Shown in pieces: positions 1-8,409 of a DNA stretch of 25,959 nucleotides (its first letter is position 1; each line of letters begins with the position of its first letter). Where the stretch lies: contig JBDNFP010000174.1 in the NCBI GenBank assembly GCA_041689775.1, forward strand, positions 1 through 25,959, in the 5' to 3' direction. The notes below the pieces were generated by a model. It had not been told where the DNA came from, ran no database searches, and saw only the letters and a program-made list of their open reading frames with translations. Made by a program: the position numbers and the translations under genes. This stretch comes from JBDNFP01 sp041689775 (GTDB lineage: Bacteria > Bacteroidota > Bacteroidia > Cytophagales > Spirosomataceae).

Positions 1-1
1 G

Positions 2-127
2 AAAATATGCGAGAAACTCAACCATTTCGCCCTAAAAGGGAAAATATACATCAAGGCTATTCAAGCAGCTTTCAAAGAACTAGAATCACTCAAACTAAAA
101 TACGAAGGAAACATTTCCTTTGGATAA
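2..127 (+). CDS. C-terminal end of an unidentified protein, running off the left edge
   Basis: An open frame enters from the left edge and ends at a TAA at 125-127, giving 41 residues that finish in ...KYEGNISFG. The composition (Lys, Ile, Phe, Leu and Glu in a helical pattern, e.g. AIQAAFKELESL) looks like real coding sequence. It is AT-rich compared with the rest of the window. It runs convergently toward the minus-strand sugar-acid locus. I do not recognise the family. A transposase or other accessory-element protein is possible but is only a guess based on its position beside a truncated gene. Confidence 0.4.
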   Translation, partial: KICEKLNHFALKGKIYIKAIQAAFKELESLKLKYEGNISFG

Positions 128-128
128 A

Positions 129-197
129 AAACAGCCTTGCGTAACATCAAATTCATTTCGTGTTATTTTAGTAAGGAAACTGTTTAAACTTTTTTTT
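129..197 (+). terminator. Possible imperfect hairpin terminator after the left-edge gene
   Basis: Just after the stop at 127, an arm AAACAG-CCTT (129-138) can pair with AAGG...CTGTTT (173-176 and 180-185), with three unpaired bases on the right arm. A run of eight T follows at 190-197. The long loop and bulge make this a weak candidate. The rest of 198-258 shows no gene. Confidence 0.25.
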
Positions 198-258
198 ACG
201 TTGAAAAATGAGCGAAAATGCGATAAAGTGCAAGCTCATCCAGTTTCTGACTAAAAAT

Positions 259-405
259 TCAAATTGTATCAGAAGGGCTTTGAAACCGTCCATCCTTCGA
301 TTGTATTGCTTTTACGATAGGAAGCGGATATCTTTCGGTCTGTCCATAACTTTTGAGAAAAAAAAGACAGAGAAAGACTATGGGTAATACTCGGATATGG
401 GTCAT
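259..405 (-). pseudogene. Short secreted ORF, probably the truncated start of a larger exported protein
   Basis: From an ATG at 403-405 the frame encodes 48 residues. They open with a clear Sec signal peptide (MTHIRVLPIVFLCLFFLKSYGQ) and continue with about 27 residues (TERYPLPIVKAIQ...) before a TGA at 259-261. I chose this ATG over the one at 453 because the signal peptide then lies at the N-terminus. It starts 55 bases after the dehydratase stop and has the same orientation as the operon, so it may have been the next enzyme gene. Only the N-terminus remains and unrelated sequence follows, which suggests truncation by rearrangement. A genuine tiny secreted protein cannot be excluded. The family is not identifiable from this stub. 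Confidence 0.4.
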
Positions 406-460
406 AAATATACTGTTTTTACATAAACGCGTACCGCTTTTCAATGGCACCAACGATTCA

Positions 461-1852
461 TTAGCTCCACCAAATGGGCAGGCCTAGTCCCTTAAATTTA
501 GGGTTTTCCTTGTAATAGGGCCCTGGTACAAAAGGGAATTTCTTTTCAATGTTGTCGATAAGTTCGACCCCGAAACCGGGCTTATCGGGAATGGTTAGTA
601 CGCCTTCCTTAATCTCGTAAGGATCTTTGAAAATGTCCCACTTTAAAGGATTAAAGGTTTGGTTCAGCTCGCACATATGCCCTGACGGAACACCAGCAAC
701 TAAATGGACATTGGCAATGGTGGTAAGCCCGCCTACCCAATTGTGCGGGCAATATTTTTGACCGTTCTCGTGAATCGTTTTCCCGATGTACCATCCCTCT
801 GTCATACCAGAAAGGTTGGCATCCGTTTGAATGATATTCATGGCCTTTGCCTTCACAAAGGGCTCTACTTGGTAGCGGTTCCACCAGCTTTCCCCACCTG
901 AGACCATCACTGAGGGCATCGCCTCGTTGATGGCTATGTGCATCTCAAGGGCAGCGGGATCGGTATGGCTCACGGGCTCTTCGAACCAATAGAATTTGAG
1001 GTCTTCAAGTACGGGACACAGCTCGTTGATAATGGTATCATAAGACCAAGGGAATTTTTCGATTGCCAATTTAAAATCGGGGCCGACGGCCTTGCGCAAT
1101 CGCTCTAAAATCTTAATGTATTTTTCCATAGTCATATTGCTGTATTTCCAAGAAGTACCATTGCGGAACTTGAATGTATCGTAGCCCGCTGCCTTGTACC
1201 GTAATGCCTCTGCGATCAAGTCCTCCTCCCCTTTATCGTACCAGGCATGGCTTACGCCGCCACTTGCATAGATATTTACCTTATTGGTCGGATTTTCATC
1301 GTTTGAAAGCAATCTGAATACCGGTTGGCCCTTTGCCTTTCCAATAATGTCCCAGAGGGCGTTGTTAATTCCCGCCCAAGCACCTTCGGCTAGGTCGTTA
1401 TGGCCTTGGTTATTACAAAGGAAATCTACGTCGAATACGTTGGCGCCCTTTAATAGGGGTGTGATGTATTTATCGGTATACTCCTTCAATTTGTCCGGGC
1501 CTCGGTAGGGGCTTCCCTCCGCAATGCCGACAATGCCCTTGTTCGTAAATATTTGGACAAGGGCGGCATCTGACTTCCATACATAAAGACCTCCGCAACG
1601 CCAGAGGTATTCGCCATTATGCGCGTACGACAAGGGCGTAACCTTAATATCGGTAATGGTGATATTCTCTCGTTCCAGCCCTTCTGAGGGATGGGAGCGG
1701 TTTGCCCTGTCTACGGGTGATGAAAGGTTCTTTCTGTCCAAAGATGTTACGGCAGGGCTATGATTTGACCCCTTGACAGAAAAAGGCACTGTTCCGGCCA
1801 ATAGAGCGACACCTGACGTAGAAACAAAGGATCGGCGGTTCATTTTTTTCAT
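461..1852 (-). CDS. Exported enolase-superfamily (mandelate racemase/muconate lactonizing type) acid-sugar dehydratase
   Basis: A 463-residue protein with a Tat-like N-terminus (MKKMNRRSFVSTSG, then a hydrophobic stretch), followed by the enolase-superfamily N-terminal capping domain and TIM barrel. Visible active-site elements are a KFR motif at about 228-230 (second strand), three acidic metal-ligand candidates E265 (AIEKFPW), E291 (WFEEPV) and E321 (SGGES), D344 (QTDAN), H370 (CPHNW) and E395 (CELNQ). This pattern is typical of mandelate-racemase-like dehydratases that remove water from aldonates to give 2-keto-3-deoxy acids. The exact substrate (galactonate, rhamnonate, fuconate or other) cannot be read. 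The gene is 56 bases downstream of the RraA-like aldolase gene and is probably co-transcribed. The export signal is unusual for an enzyme whose well-studied relatives are cytoplasmic. Confidence 0.88.
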   Translation of the reverse strand: MKKMNRRSFVSTSGVALLAGTVPFSVKGSNHSPAVTSLDRKNLSSPVDRANRSHPSEGLERENITITDIKVTPLSYAHNGEYLWRCGGLYVWKSDAALVQIFTNKGIVGIAEGSPYRGPDKLKEYTDKYITPLLKGANVFDVDFLCNNQGHNDLAEGAWAGINNALWDIIGKAKGQPVFRLLSNDENPTNKVNIYASGGVSHAWYDKGEEDLIAEALRYKAAGYDTFKFRNGTSWKYSNMTMEKYIKILERLRKAVGPDFKLAIEKFPWSYDTIINELCPVLEDLKFYWFEEPVSHTDPAALEMHIAINEAMPSVMVSGGESWWNRYQVEPFVKAKAMNIIQTDANLSGMTEGWYIGKTIHENGQKYCPHNWVGGLTTIANVHLVAGVPSGHMCELNQTFNPLKWDIFKDPYEIKEGVLTIPDKPGFGVELIDNIEKKFPFVPGPYYKENPKFKGLGLPIWWS

Positions 1853-1873
1853 TTTTAAAAATTAAGGTTAGTG

Positions 1874-1902
1874 ACTGAATAGGGTCTTTTGAGTGATTCA
1901 GT
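1874..1902 (-). other. Small intercistronic hairpin between aldolase and dehydratase genes
   Basis: ACTGAAT (1874-1880) and ATTCAGT (1896-1902) are perfect 7-base inverted repeats with a 15-base loop, inside the 56-base gap between two co-directional genes. There is no T-run, so a terminator is unlikely. It may be a chance or mRNA-processing structure. Confidence 0.25.
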
Positions 1903-1908
1903 TAGTGG

Positions 1909-2844
1909 TTACCAGGTGCGTAGTTTAAAAAAGTCATCTAACTGGGCGGCTGACATCTTAATTTTGGAAGGGTTGTCGTTGAGCCATTTTAAGAATTCCT
2001 TTTTGATTTCTTCTTTCCAAGCGCCATCAATTTCTCCGGAGGTATAGCGTTGTTCCCGTAGACAGAGGTGACCAAATTCATCTTTTAAAGCAATAAACTC
2101 GCCTTTGAGAACCACTTCTTCGGCAAGGTGGGGAGGTATAAAAATGACCCCTTCCCTCTTGGCCAACACCACATCGCCGGGCATTACGGTAGCCTCGCCA
2201 ATGATGATCGGAACATTGATGCCCATAAGCATCATCTGCATTTGGTAGGAGGGATGCCAGCTTTTTACAAAGGCGTTGAACCCTTCGATGCCTTCCAGCC
2301 CTTCCAAATCGCGCAATCCACCATTGAAGACCACCCCGTTTTTTGATTTTGTATAAATCGAAGTGCCGAGGTTATCCCCAATCAACGGCCCTTCGTTTAC
2401 CTTTCCGTAGGAATCCGCGACGTATAGATCGCCCTCGACCAATTCGCCGATGGGCCAATTGACCATATCGCCGCTTCTACCTTCCGTTTTGCCCTCTTTT
2501 TCCAAGACCTCCCTAACGTCCACCCGCTTGGGCATGTACTGGGCGGTAAGCGCTCGGCCCGACATAGCTTGTTTTTCATGGATCATTTTCCATTCCCCGG
2601 CAAATTGGTTCATATACCCATGGTTGCGCAAAATTGACCAGGCCTCTTCCAAGGAAATGGCCTTCATGCGCTCTATGATATCCCCAGGCACTTTAGGGCG
2701 GCCGTCATCAAAGCGTTCGCCCTTCCATTCGGGTGTGAGCGCAATCAATCGCTCTTTGGGTATATTGATGGATTGCCCATTTGTAAGGGTCGAAATACAA
2801 AAGGATAGAACAACGAGAAGAATAAATTTTTGAGGGATATGCAT
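1909..2844 (-). CDS. Exported RraA-like class II aldolase (HMG/CHA aldolase family)
   Basis: A 311-residue protein. Residues 1-24 (MHIPQKFILLVVLSFCISTLTNGQ) form a Sec signal peptide. The RraA/HMG-aldolase fold follows, with the GDN motif at 156-158, GGLRDL at 175-180 (R178, D179) and the late signature PGDVV...EGVIFIP at 222-237. In the pyruvate-aldolase members of this family the conserved Arg-Asp pair binds the metal and substrate; its presence here favours an aldolase over the RNase E-inhibitor role of E. coli RraA. A likely reaction is cleavage of a 2-keto-(3-deoxy) acid to pyruvate plus an aldehyde. The gene lies 37 bases after the PKD-protein gene and 56 bases before the dehydratase gene. 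Substrate and localisation are inferred. Confidence 0.82.
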   Translation of the reverse strand: MHIPQKFILLVVLSFCISTLTNGQSINIPKERLIALTPEWKGERFDDGRPKVPGDIIERMKAISLEEAWSILRNHGYMNQFAGEWKMIHEKQAMSGRALTAQYMPKRVDVREVLEKEGKTEGRSGDMVNWPIGELVEGDLYVADSYGKVNEGPLIGDNLGTSIYTKSKNGVVFNGGLRDLEGLEGIEGFNAFVKSWHPSYQMQMMLMGINVPIIIGEATVMPGDVVLAKREGVIFIPPHLAEEVVLKGEFIALKDEFGHLCLREQRYTSGEIDGAWKEEIKKEFLKWLNDNPSKIKMSAAQLDDFFKLRTW

Positions 2845-2881
2845 AGTTGGAATTTTTTGGGTTATTAGTCTTGGCCTGGCC

Positions 2882-4048
2882 TTACCGAATCATCACCTCC
2901 CAATACCGGGTTCGTTTGGAAGTGCCTTCTGGCCCCTCAACTTTTAGGGTAATGACCGTGCGCACCCCTTTATTCTTAAACCGATAAATCGGATTTTGTT
3001 CCGTCGAGCTATCGCCGTTGCCGAAATCCCATGTCCATTTTTTGATCGCTCCAATGGATTCATCTTTGAAGGCCACTATTCCCTTTTCCTCGTCCACAAC
3101 TTTGAACGTCCATGCTGCTTTAATAGGCTCCAAAAATTCTTTTTCCAACGGCATCAGTTGAAAGGCACATAGATACGAGGCGTTTTTAACCATTTCGGTA
3201 TTGTGAGAAAGGTTGACATGGCCTTCCCTTTTCCCTCCGTCAAAATCCAATATCGACCAAGAAAGGCCGATGACCTTGTTTTCCTTCAGTTCCGATTCTA
3301 CGGCCCTTTGCGGCCCATCGTAGGGGGCGTAGTCATAGGGGGTGATCCAACCTTCCAAAATTAAAGTACCGCTTTCCCCGTGTTTAAAATGATAATCATA
3401 GGCATAGTTTGCGTGCGGAAACTCGGAAACCCACGGTTGGTTTCCCCACACCAATACCCATGCATTGTTTACCGGCGGTGTATAGATATGGTAGTTCTGC
3501 GCGTGTACACCACTAAAGTTAAAATGATTTTCGATATAAGAAGCGCTCTGAGGTTGCCACTTCATCTGCTCAGGATCATACAAGGGGTTTTGAATAAAAG
3601 GCCCTCCCGAAAGATCGCCATCGACCACGAGCTCAAATATATCGTTCATATAGCCCTCGGGATTGAAGCGCTCAAAATCCCAAAAATCGTCGTAGGCCTC
3701 GTACAGAAAATAAATACGGTTCAGCCCTTTGACCCATCCGATGGTCACTTTGACATCGAGGTCTTTGGGGTCGATGTCAGTACCCATACCGTCTTCGGTA
3801 TCGCTTAATTGATCTGTACCATAGGTGTAATTTTCGGGTACTATTGCCCAATCGCTTTTGTCCCCGTCGATTCGTGGCATTTGATTTCTGGGGAATTGAA
3901 AAATCTTAAATACTTTCCCGTTTCTTGCCGTTTTGTAGGTTGAAGTGGACTGGCCATTTACAGTCGATACATTGAACAACAAATAGCCAAGGAAAAACAC
4001 CCAAGCCGTATTACCTTGCCGAAAATTTATGTCGCTTTTATTTTTCAT
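2882..4048 (-). CDS. Secreted CBM9-like and PKD domain protein
   Basis: A 388-residue protein with an N-terminal hydrophobic export segment (NTAWVFFLGYLLFNVSTVNGQ). About residues 45-300 resemble CBM9/DOMON-like sugar-binding beta-sandwiches (PRIDGDKSDWAIVPE, IYFLYEAYDDFWDF, NDIFELVVDGDLSGG). About 305-388 form a PKD domain with its diagnostic WTWDFGNGDSSTEQNPIYRF. No catalytic motif is visible, so a binding or accessory role on the cell surface or in the periplasm is most likely. Its ATG overlaps the amidohydrolase stop by four bases (ATGA), indicating translational coupling and supporting a shared function. Confidence 0.75.
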   Translation of the reverse strand: MKNKSDINFRQGNTAWVFFLGYLLFNVSTVNGQSTSTYKTARNGKVFKIFQFPRNQMPRIDGDKSDWAIVPENYTYGTDQLSDTEDGMGTDIDPKDLDVKVTIGWVKGLNRIYFLYEAYDDFWDFERFNPEGYMNDIFELVVDGDLSGGPFIQNPLYDPEQMKWQPQSASYIENHFNFSGVHAQNYHIYTPPVNNAWVLVWGNQPWVSEFPHANYAYDYHFKHGESGTLILEGWITPYDYAPYDGPQRAVESELKENKVIGLSWSILDFDGGKREGHVNLSHNTEMVKNASYLCAFQLMPLEKEFLEPIKAAWTFKVVDEEKGIVAFKDESIGAIKKWTWDFGNGDSSTEQNPIYRFKNKGVRTVITLKVEGPEGTSKRTRYWEVMIR

Positions 4049-4980
4049 AACCTGTAGATACGATCTGCATTTTTATGGTATATTTTGTGGAGTTCTTCAT
4101 CGGAAAATTGCCTGGTAATTTTTTCAAAAGCCCTGGACCAGCTTTCGTAGGAACCGGCCAGCAGTACCACGGGCCAATCTCCGGCGAAGACCAAACGATC
4201 CATCCCGAATTTTTCGATGACGTGTAGGATATAGGGCTTGATTTTTTCGACCGACCAATCCTTCCCGAAACGGGTAATAATACCCGAAATTTTACAGTTT
4301 ACGTTGGGCAGTTCCGCTAATTTCTCTATTCCGTTCCGCCATTGCGTAGTACCTGCATCCCCAACGTTCGGATTGCCTAGGTGATCAAGCATAAAAATCG
4401 TATCAGGAAATTTTTTGGCTACCCTGACCGCTTCGGCCATAAGTGGCGGCGAGATCAACAGGTCAAAACTCAGCTTGCGATGGGCCAATGCCTTAAAGCC
4501 TGCTAAAAAATCGCTGGAAGTTGCCGCATCTTTCGGAAAGCCGGCCCGTATGCCCTTAACCAGAGGTAGTTCACAAAGCTGTTCCAATACTTTTTCCGTA
4601 CCAGGCTCTTGCGTAAGGTCCGCCTTGGCCACTATTCCCTTGATATTTGATTCGGATAGGGCCAACCGGCTTACTAAGGTAGCTTCCTTGAGACCTAAAC
4701 CGGCGTCCGCTCCGCTTTCCATGAAAACTATTTTTCCTATGTTCGAACTCTTCGTAGCCTCTTCATAATCCTGCAAATCGAAATTACGGTTGATTTTGGG
4801 TGAGTTTTTTAGCCAACCGTAGGATAAATTGTTCAAATCGAATAAATGTACGTGTGTATCGGTTTTGGGTATTTTCCCCAGTCTATCCTCCCCATTTTCG
4901 TAGGACCACAGGGTATCTGGAATACTTAGCGCAACCGCTGAAACACTAAGGAGATTATGGGAGAATGTTCTTCTGTTCAT
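4045..4980 (-). CDS. Exported amidohydrolase-2 family hydrolase, lactonase-like
   Basis: The frame extends to 5037, but I place the start at the internal ATG 4978-4980, which puts a Tat-like signal (MNRRTFSHNLLSVSAVAL) at the N-terminus and gives 311 residues. The metal-dependent TIM-barrel features of the amidohydrolase 2 family are visible: DTHVHLFD (two His, about residues 43 and 45), an LDHLGNP histidine near 200, and RLVFAGDWPV with an aspartate near 268. Characterised relatives include L-fucono- and L-rhamnono-lactonases and 2-pyrone-4,6-dicarboxylate lactonase. Beside an acid-sugar dehydratase, a sugar-lactone hydrolase is the best guess. It follows the FG-GAP gene by 85 bases and overlaps the next gene by four. 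Confidence 0.8.
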   Translation of the reverse strand: MNRRTFSHNLLSVSAVALSIPDTLWSYENGEDRLGKIPKTDTHVHLFDLNNLSYGWLKNSPKINRNFDLQDYEEATKSSNIGKIVFMESGADAGLGLKEATLVSRLALSESNIKGIVAKADLTQEPGTEKVLEQLCELPLVKGIRAGFPKDAATSSDFLAGFKALAHRKLSFDLLISPPLMAEAVRVAKKFPDTIFMLDHLGNPNVGDAGTTQWRNGIEKLAELPNVNCKISGIITRFGKDWSVEKIKPYILHVIEKFGMDRLVFAGDWPVVLLAGSYESWSRAFEKITRQFSDEELHKIYHKNADRIYRL

Positions 4981-5065
4981 CGGTCGATTCAAGGACAAAT
5001 TATCAGTTTGGTTAGAAAAGTAGCTGACCGTTTTCAACTACTGAAAGCAAGTGGTGAACCTAAAA

Positions 5066-8000
5066 TCACTCTCCGTTAACAATCCGATATAACTTCAATG
5101 AATTGGCGTTGCGAGACGCCACCAGGTACCGATCATCAATCAGTACCAGATCTCGGCAATCGCCCTCGACCAGGAAGCCCGTTCGGTCAGAGAGTTCCGG
5201 TAGGAAGTTTCCTTTGCCATCACCCAGCAGCACCAGTCCCATGGAAGCGTCGTAGCGCCCTCCCACGGGTTCGGTGCTAAAATCGTTTCCGACGATGATG
5301 GCGTCCAAATTGCCATCCCGGTCTAAGTCAGATACTGCGATGCTTTGGATTGGAGCAAATTGAGCGAGGCCAGGTAGTTTTTTCATGGTGAAATTTCCGT
5401 CGCCTAGATTTTCGAGATAAACGCTTTCCTGCAAAATGGCTTTACGGGTAGTGGAACCATCGATCTGATCCTGGCTTAGAACGTCTGGTAGTGTGGCGGC
5501 GGCATAGGCGGCGTAGGTCGGAAAGCGTTTTTTCCAACTCGGCAGTTGCGCCATAAACAAATCCCGCCCCGCCATCGGCACCTCCTTACCGTTTTTCCAA
5601 TGGGTCGGAATAGCGTCGAAACTACCATTGCTGTCATAATCATTCGCGTAAACGGCTAGAGGTCGATCGGCAGAAATTAGGTAGGAGGTATTCAATCCCA
5701 CGTTCCCGGCAATAATATCGATATCGCCATCTTGGTCGAAGTCGCCGCTATTCAGACAATTCCAGAGACCTTCGGTTCCTGCAATGAGTTCGGTAGCATT
5801 CTTCAACCTGCCTTTTTCGTTTCTGAAAATTGTAATTGGCATTAACTCTCCGACCACTACCAAATCTGGCCAACCGTCGCGGTCGATGTCCAGCCAACGG
5901 GCATCGGTTACCATGCCGACTTTTTGGAGTCCTGGTACTTCGGCGCTGCCGTCACGGAACTTGCCATCCTCGTTTATCAATAAGTACGAATCGCCCGATT
6001 CGGGAAAGCGGGAAGGCGTTAATCGTCCGCCCCGGAACAAATCCAGATCGCCGTCGCCGTCGAAGTCGGCCGCCCGCACGCAAGAGCCGCTGTGCCGGAT
6101 GGACGGTAGGCGGTCGGTGGCATCCGTGAAGTTTCCTTCCCCATCATTCAGATAAAGCCGATCTTGAAAAAACTTTGACCCATCGGCGTATTCGTTCGAC
6201 CCGCTCACCAAGTAGAGGTCCAGGTCTTGGTCGCCGTCCGCATCGAAAAGCAGGACACCGATATCTTCCTCGTCCTTCATTATTAGGGAATCGCAATAAG
6301 GCCGGGGCGAAAAATTTCCCCGCTGATCTTGCATAAAAAACTTACCGTAATGTCCGTAGGAGCCACCAACAAAGAAGTCTTCCCGGCCATCGCCGTCGAT
6401 ATCACCGGCTGCCAGCTTGGGGCCTTGCTGCGAGTATTTGTGCAATAGCATTTTCTCGTCGTAGTCGTAGTCCGCGTAAAGAATCTCCGTGTGGTGGTAG
6501 TTGACTTTCTGTTTTACTTCTACCAGCAGTTTATCTCTATTATTTTTTGTTTCAAAACTCTTGGGAATTGCAGCTTCATAGTCTACTTCCAGTATTGTTC
6601 CTGGCTCGACTTTTCGCAACATCTGCGCCTTACCGTCGGGCCACTCTACCAACAGGGAATCGACTTTTGCGTATGCTCCCAAACCAAAATGCAGGCTACT
6701 TTCTACGGAAGATACGTAGCCCCTAGTGGAATGGTTTACTACTTTTTGGCGTTTTCCAGCTTGGAAAATAGTAGCCCCGACACCTACCCCGAGGGAATTG
6801 CCGAGCGGGCCTTTCAGTTTTATTTGTAAAAAGTTATTGTTAGCCGTGCTATTATTTTGGAGTAAGGTAGCCTCGGCGTTGACATTGTTAGTGATGACGT
6901 CTAGGTCGCCATCTAAGTCTAAATCGGCGTAAGCGGCTCCGTTCGATAAGGAAGGCTTTTGATCAGTCCAGGCCTCGCTGATGTCTTCAAAAGTCAGGTC
7001 GCCCTTATTTCTGAAAAAGTAATTTGGATTGTTCCAGGCGGGCAGCTCGCTTACTTTTTCCAAAAAATGTTCCTTGAACTCCGCCAGCGTTGCATTCTCA
7101 GCGTTGAACGACTGGTTATATTTGATAAAATCCAAATCCGTTACATCGCGAAGGTAGCCATTGGTCACGAATAGATCTTTCAGGCCATCGTTGTCGAAGT
7201 CGGCGAAGAGCGGAGCCCAACTCCAATCTGTACGATGCACCTGCGCTAACTGCCCGATTTCGGAGAACTTAATTCGTCCATCGGCGGCGAGGCCAAGATT
7301 GAGCTGCAGGGTGTTGCGCATGAACTGCGGCTGGTAGCCAGCCCGTGTTTCCAGGTCATATTGTGCGTAGTGTCCACCCCCCGCCATACGCTTGAATTGT
7401 TCGTCAGACCGGGGCAACATATCCAATTGGATCAAGTCCAGCAGGCCGTCGTTGTTGAAATCAGCGGCGTCGTTGCCCATGCCAAAGCGGCTGGTGTGTT
7501 GAAAGTACTGGGCCGAGGATTCCACGAAACTACCCCGCCCGGTATTGATGTATAAATGGTCGTTGGACAAAAAATCGTTCGACACCCACACGTCGTCGTA
7601 TCCATCCTGATTAATATCGACGATCGACAAGCCGAGGCCATAGCCATCGTGCAGAATGCCCGCCTCCAGGCTGACGTCGGTGAAAGTACCATTGCCTTCG
7701 TTTCGATAAAGCTTGTCCGGCGAAAGTCCCCGACCATCTTTCCGGACGGGGACAATTTGGTTGGTATTTCGCTCGAGCGGACTGGTGGTAATCAGATAAA
7801 CATCAAGGTCGCCGTCCTTGTCAAAGTCAAAAAAAGCGGCTTGGTTCGTATAACTTGTATCCGCAAGGCCAAATTGTTGGGCCATCTCCTCAAACTTGCC
7901 TTCCCCCTGATTAATGTAAAGTTGATTGGCTCGATCGTCCCCAAGGTAGTTTCCTGATTTGCTGACGTAGATATCCAGCCGTCCGTCGGCGTTTATATCA

Positions 8001-8341
8001 GCCATTGTAACACCTGACGACCAGCCTCCTGAAACGATTCCCGCCTTTTCCGTAATGTCTTCAAATTCAAGATTTCCTTTGTTGCGGTACAAGCGATCAG
8101 ATACCATGTTTCCGGTAAAATACAGATCGGGTAATCCGTCGCCGTCGAGGTCTCCCACCGCCACGCCCGCTCCATTGTACACTTGGTGAAAATCGAAGAC
8201 ATTATGGCGTTCGTCCTCCTTGATGGTATTCTGAAAATGAAGGCCCGTCTGCGTGGAAGGAAGCGTAGTGAATAGCGTATGGCGTTTCTCTTGGCAAGAA
8301 AAAAATAAAACCAGAAAGAGCGGCACGCAAAAAATCTTCAT
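5066..8341 (-). CDS. FG-GAP/VCBS repeat lipoprotein with ASPIC/UnbV domain (CRTAC1-like)
   Basis: A 1091-residue lipoprotein: the signal sequence ends in LFFSC with the lipidated Cys at 16. At least a dozen Ca-binding FG-GAP motifs (DLDGDGLPDLY, DINADGRLDIY, DFDKDGDLDVY, DIDGDGREDFF, DFDGDGDLDLF and others) fall in two blocks, about 60-490 and 640-1060, consistent with two beta-propellers. The central ASPIC/UnbV domain (about 515-587) contains GVGATIF, the STRGYVSSVES stretch and SLLVEWPDG. Such proteins often sit next to susCD in Bacteroidota and are thought to bind ligands at the surface; their function is not established. It lies between susD and the enzyme genes, 68 bases after susD, and may take the place of a SusE/F-like surface glycan-binding protein. 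No hydrolase domain is visible. Confidence 0.88.
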   Translation of the reverse strand: MKIFCVPLFLVLFFSCQEKRHTLFTTLPSTQTGLHFQNTIKEDERHNVFDFHQVYNGAGVAVGDLDGDGLPDLYFTGNMVSDRLYRNKGNLEFEDITEKAGIVSGGWSSGVTMADINADGRLDIYVSKSGNYLGDDRANQLYINQGEGKFEEMAQQFGLADTSYTNQAAFFDFDKDGDLDVYLITTSPLERNTNQIVPVRKDGRGLSPDKLYRNEGNGTFTDVSLEAGILHDGYGLGLSIVDINQDGYDDVWVSNDFLSNDHLYINTGRGSFVESSAQYFQHTSRFGMGNDAADFNNDGLLDLIQLDMLPRSDEQFKRMAGGGHYAQYDLETRAGYQPQFMRNTLQLNLGLAADGRIKFSEIGQLAQVHRTDWSWAPLFADFDNDGLKDLFVTNGYLRDVTDLDFIKYNQSFNAENATLAEFKEHFLEKVSELPAWNNPNYFFRNKGDLTFEDISEAWTDQKPSLSNGAAYADLDLDGDLDVITNNVNAEATLLQNNSTANNNFLQIKLKGPLGNSLGVGVGATIFQAGKRQKVVNHSTRGYVSSVESSLHFGLGAYAKVDSLLVEWPDGKAQMLRKVEPGTILEVDYEAAIPKSFETKNNRDKLLVEVKQKVNYHHTEILYADYDYDEKMLLHKYSQQGPKLAAGDIDGDGREDFFVGGSYGHYGKFFMQDQRGNFSPRPYCDSLIMKDEEDIGVLLFDADGDQDLDLYLVSGSNEYADGSKFFQDRLYLNDGEGNFTDATDRLPSIRHSGSCVRAADFDGDGDLDLFRGGRLTPSRFPESGDSYLLINEDGKFRDGSAEVPGLQKVGMVTDARWLDIDRDGWPDLVVVGELMPITIFRNEKGRLKNATELIAGTEGLWNCLNSGDFDQDGDIDIIAGNVGLNTSYLISADRPLAVYANDYDSNGSFDAIPTHWKNGKEVPMAGRDLFMAQLPSWKKRFPTYAAYAAATLPDVLSQDQIDGSTTRKAILQESVYLENLGDGNFTMKKLPGLAQFAPIQSIAVSDLDRDGNLDAIIVGNDFSTEPVGGRYDASMGLVLLGDGKGNFLPELSDRTGFLVEGDCRDLVLIDDRYLVASRNANSLKLYRIVNGE

Positions 8342-8355
8342 TATATCGAATAAGT

Positions 8356-8384
8356 GAAAGGCAGGGATTTACTCCCTGTCTTTC
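8356..8384 (-). other. Strong intercistronic hairpin downstream of susD
   Basis: GAAAGGCAGGGA (8356-8367) and TCCCTGTCTTTC (8373-8384) form a 12-base-pair stem, perfect except for one G:T-type mismatch, with a 5-base loop. It lies in the 68-base gap between the susD stop and the next ATG. No T-run follows on the minus strand, so it is more likely an mRNA-stabilising, processing or attenuating element than a full terminator. Confidence 0.5.
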
Positions 8385-8409
8385 TATGAATTGAAAATCT
8401 AATTTTCCG

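Noticed and set aside
4981..5037. A 19-residue N-terminal extension of the amidohydrolase
   Set aside because: The internal ATG at 4978-4980 begins with the twin-arginine-like MNRRTF signal, so the upstream start would bury the signal.
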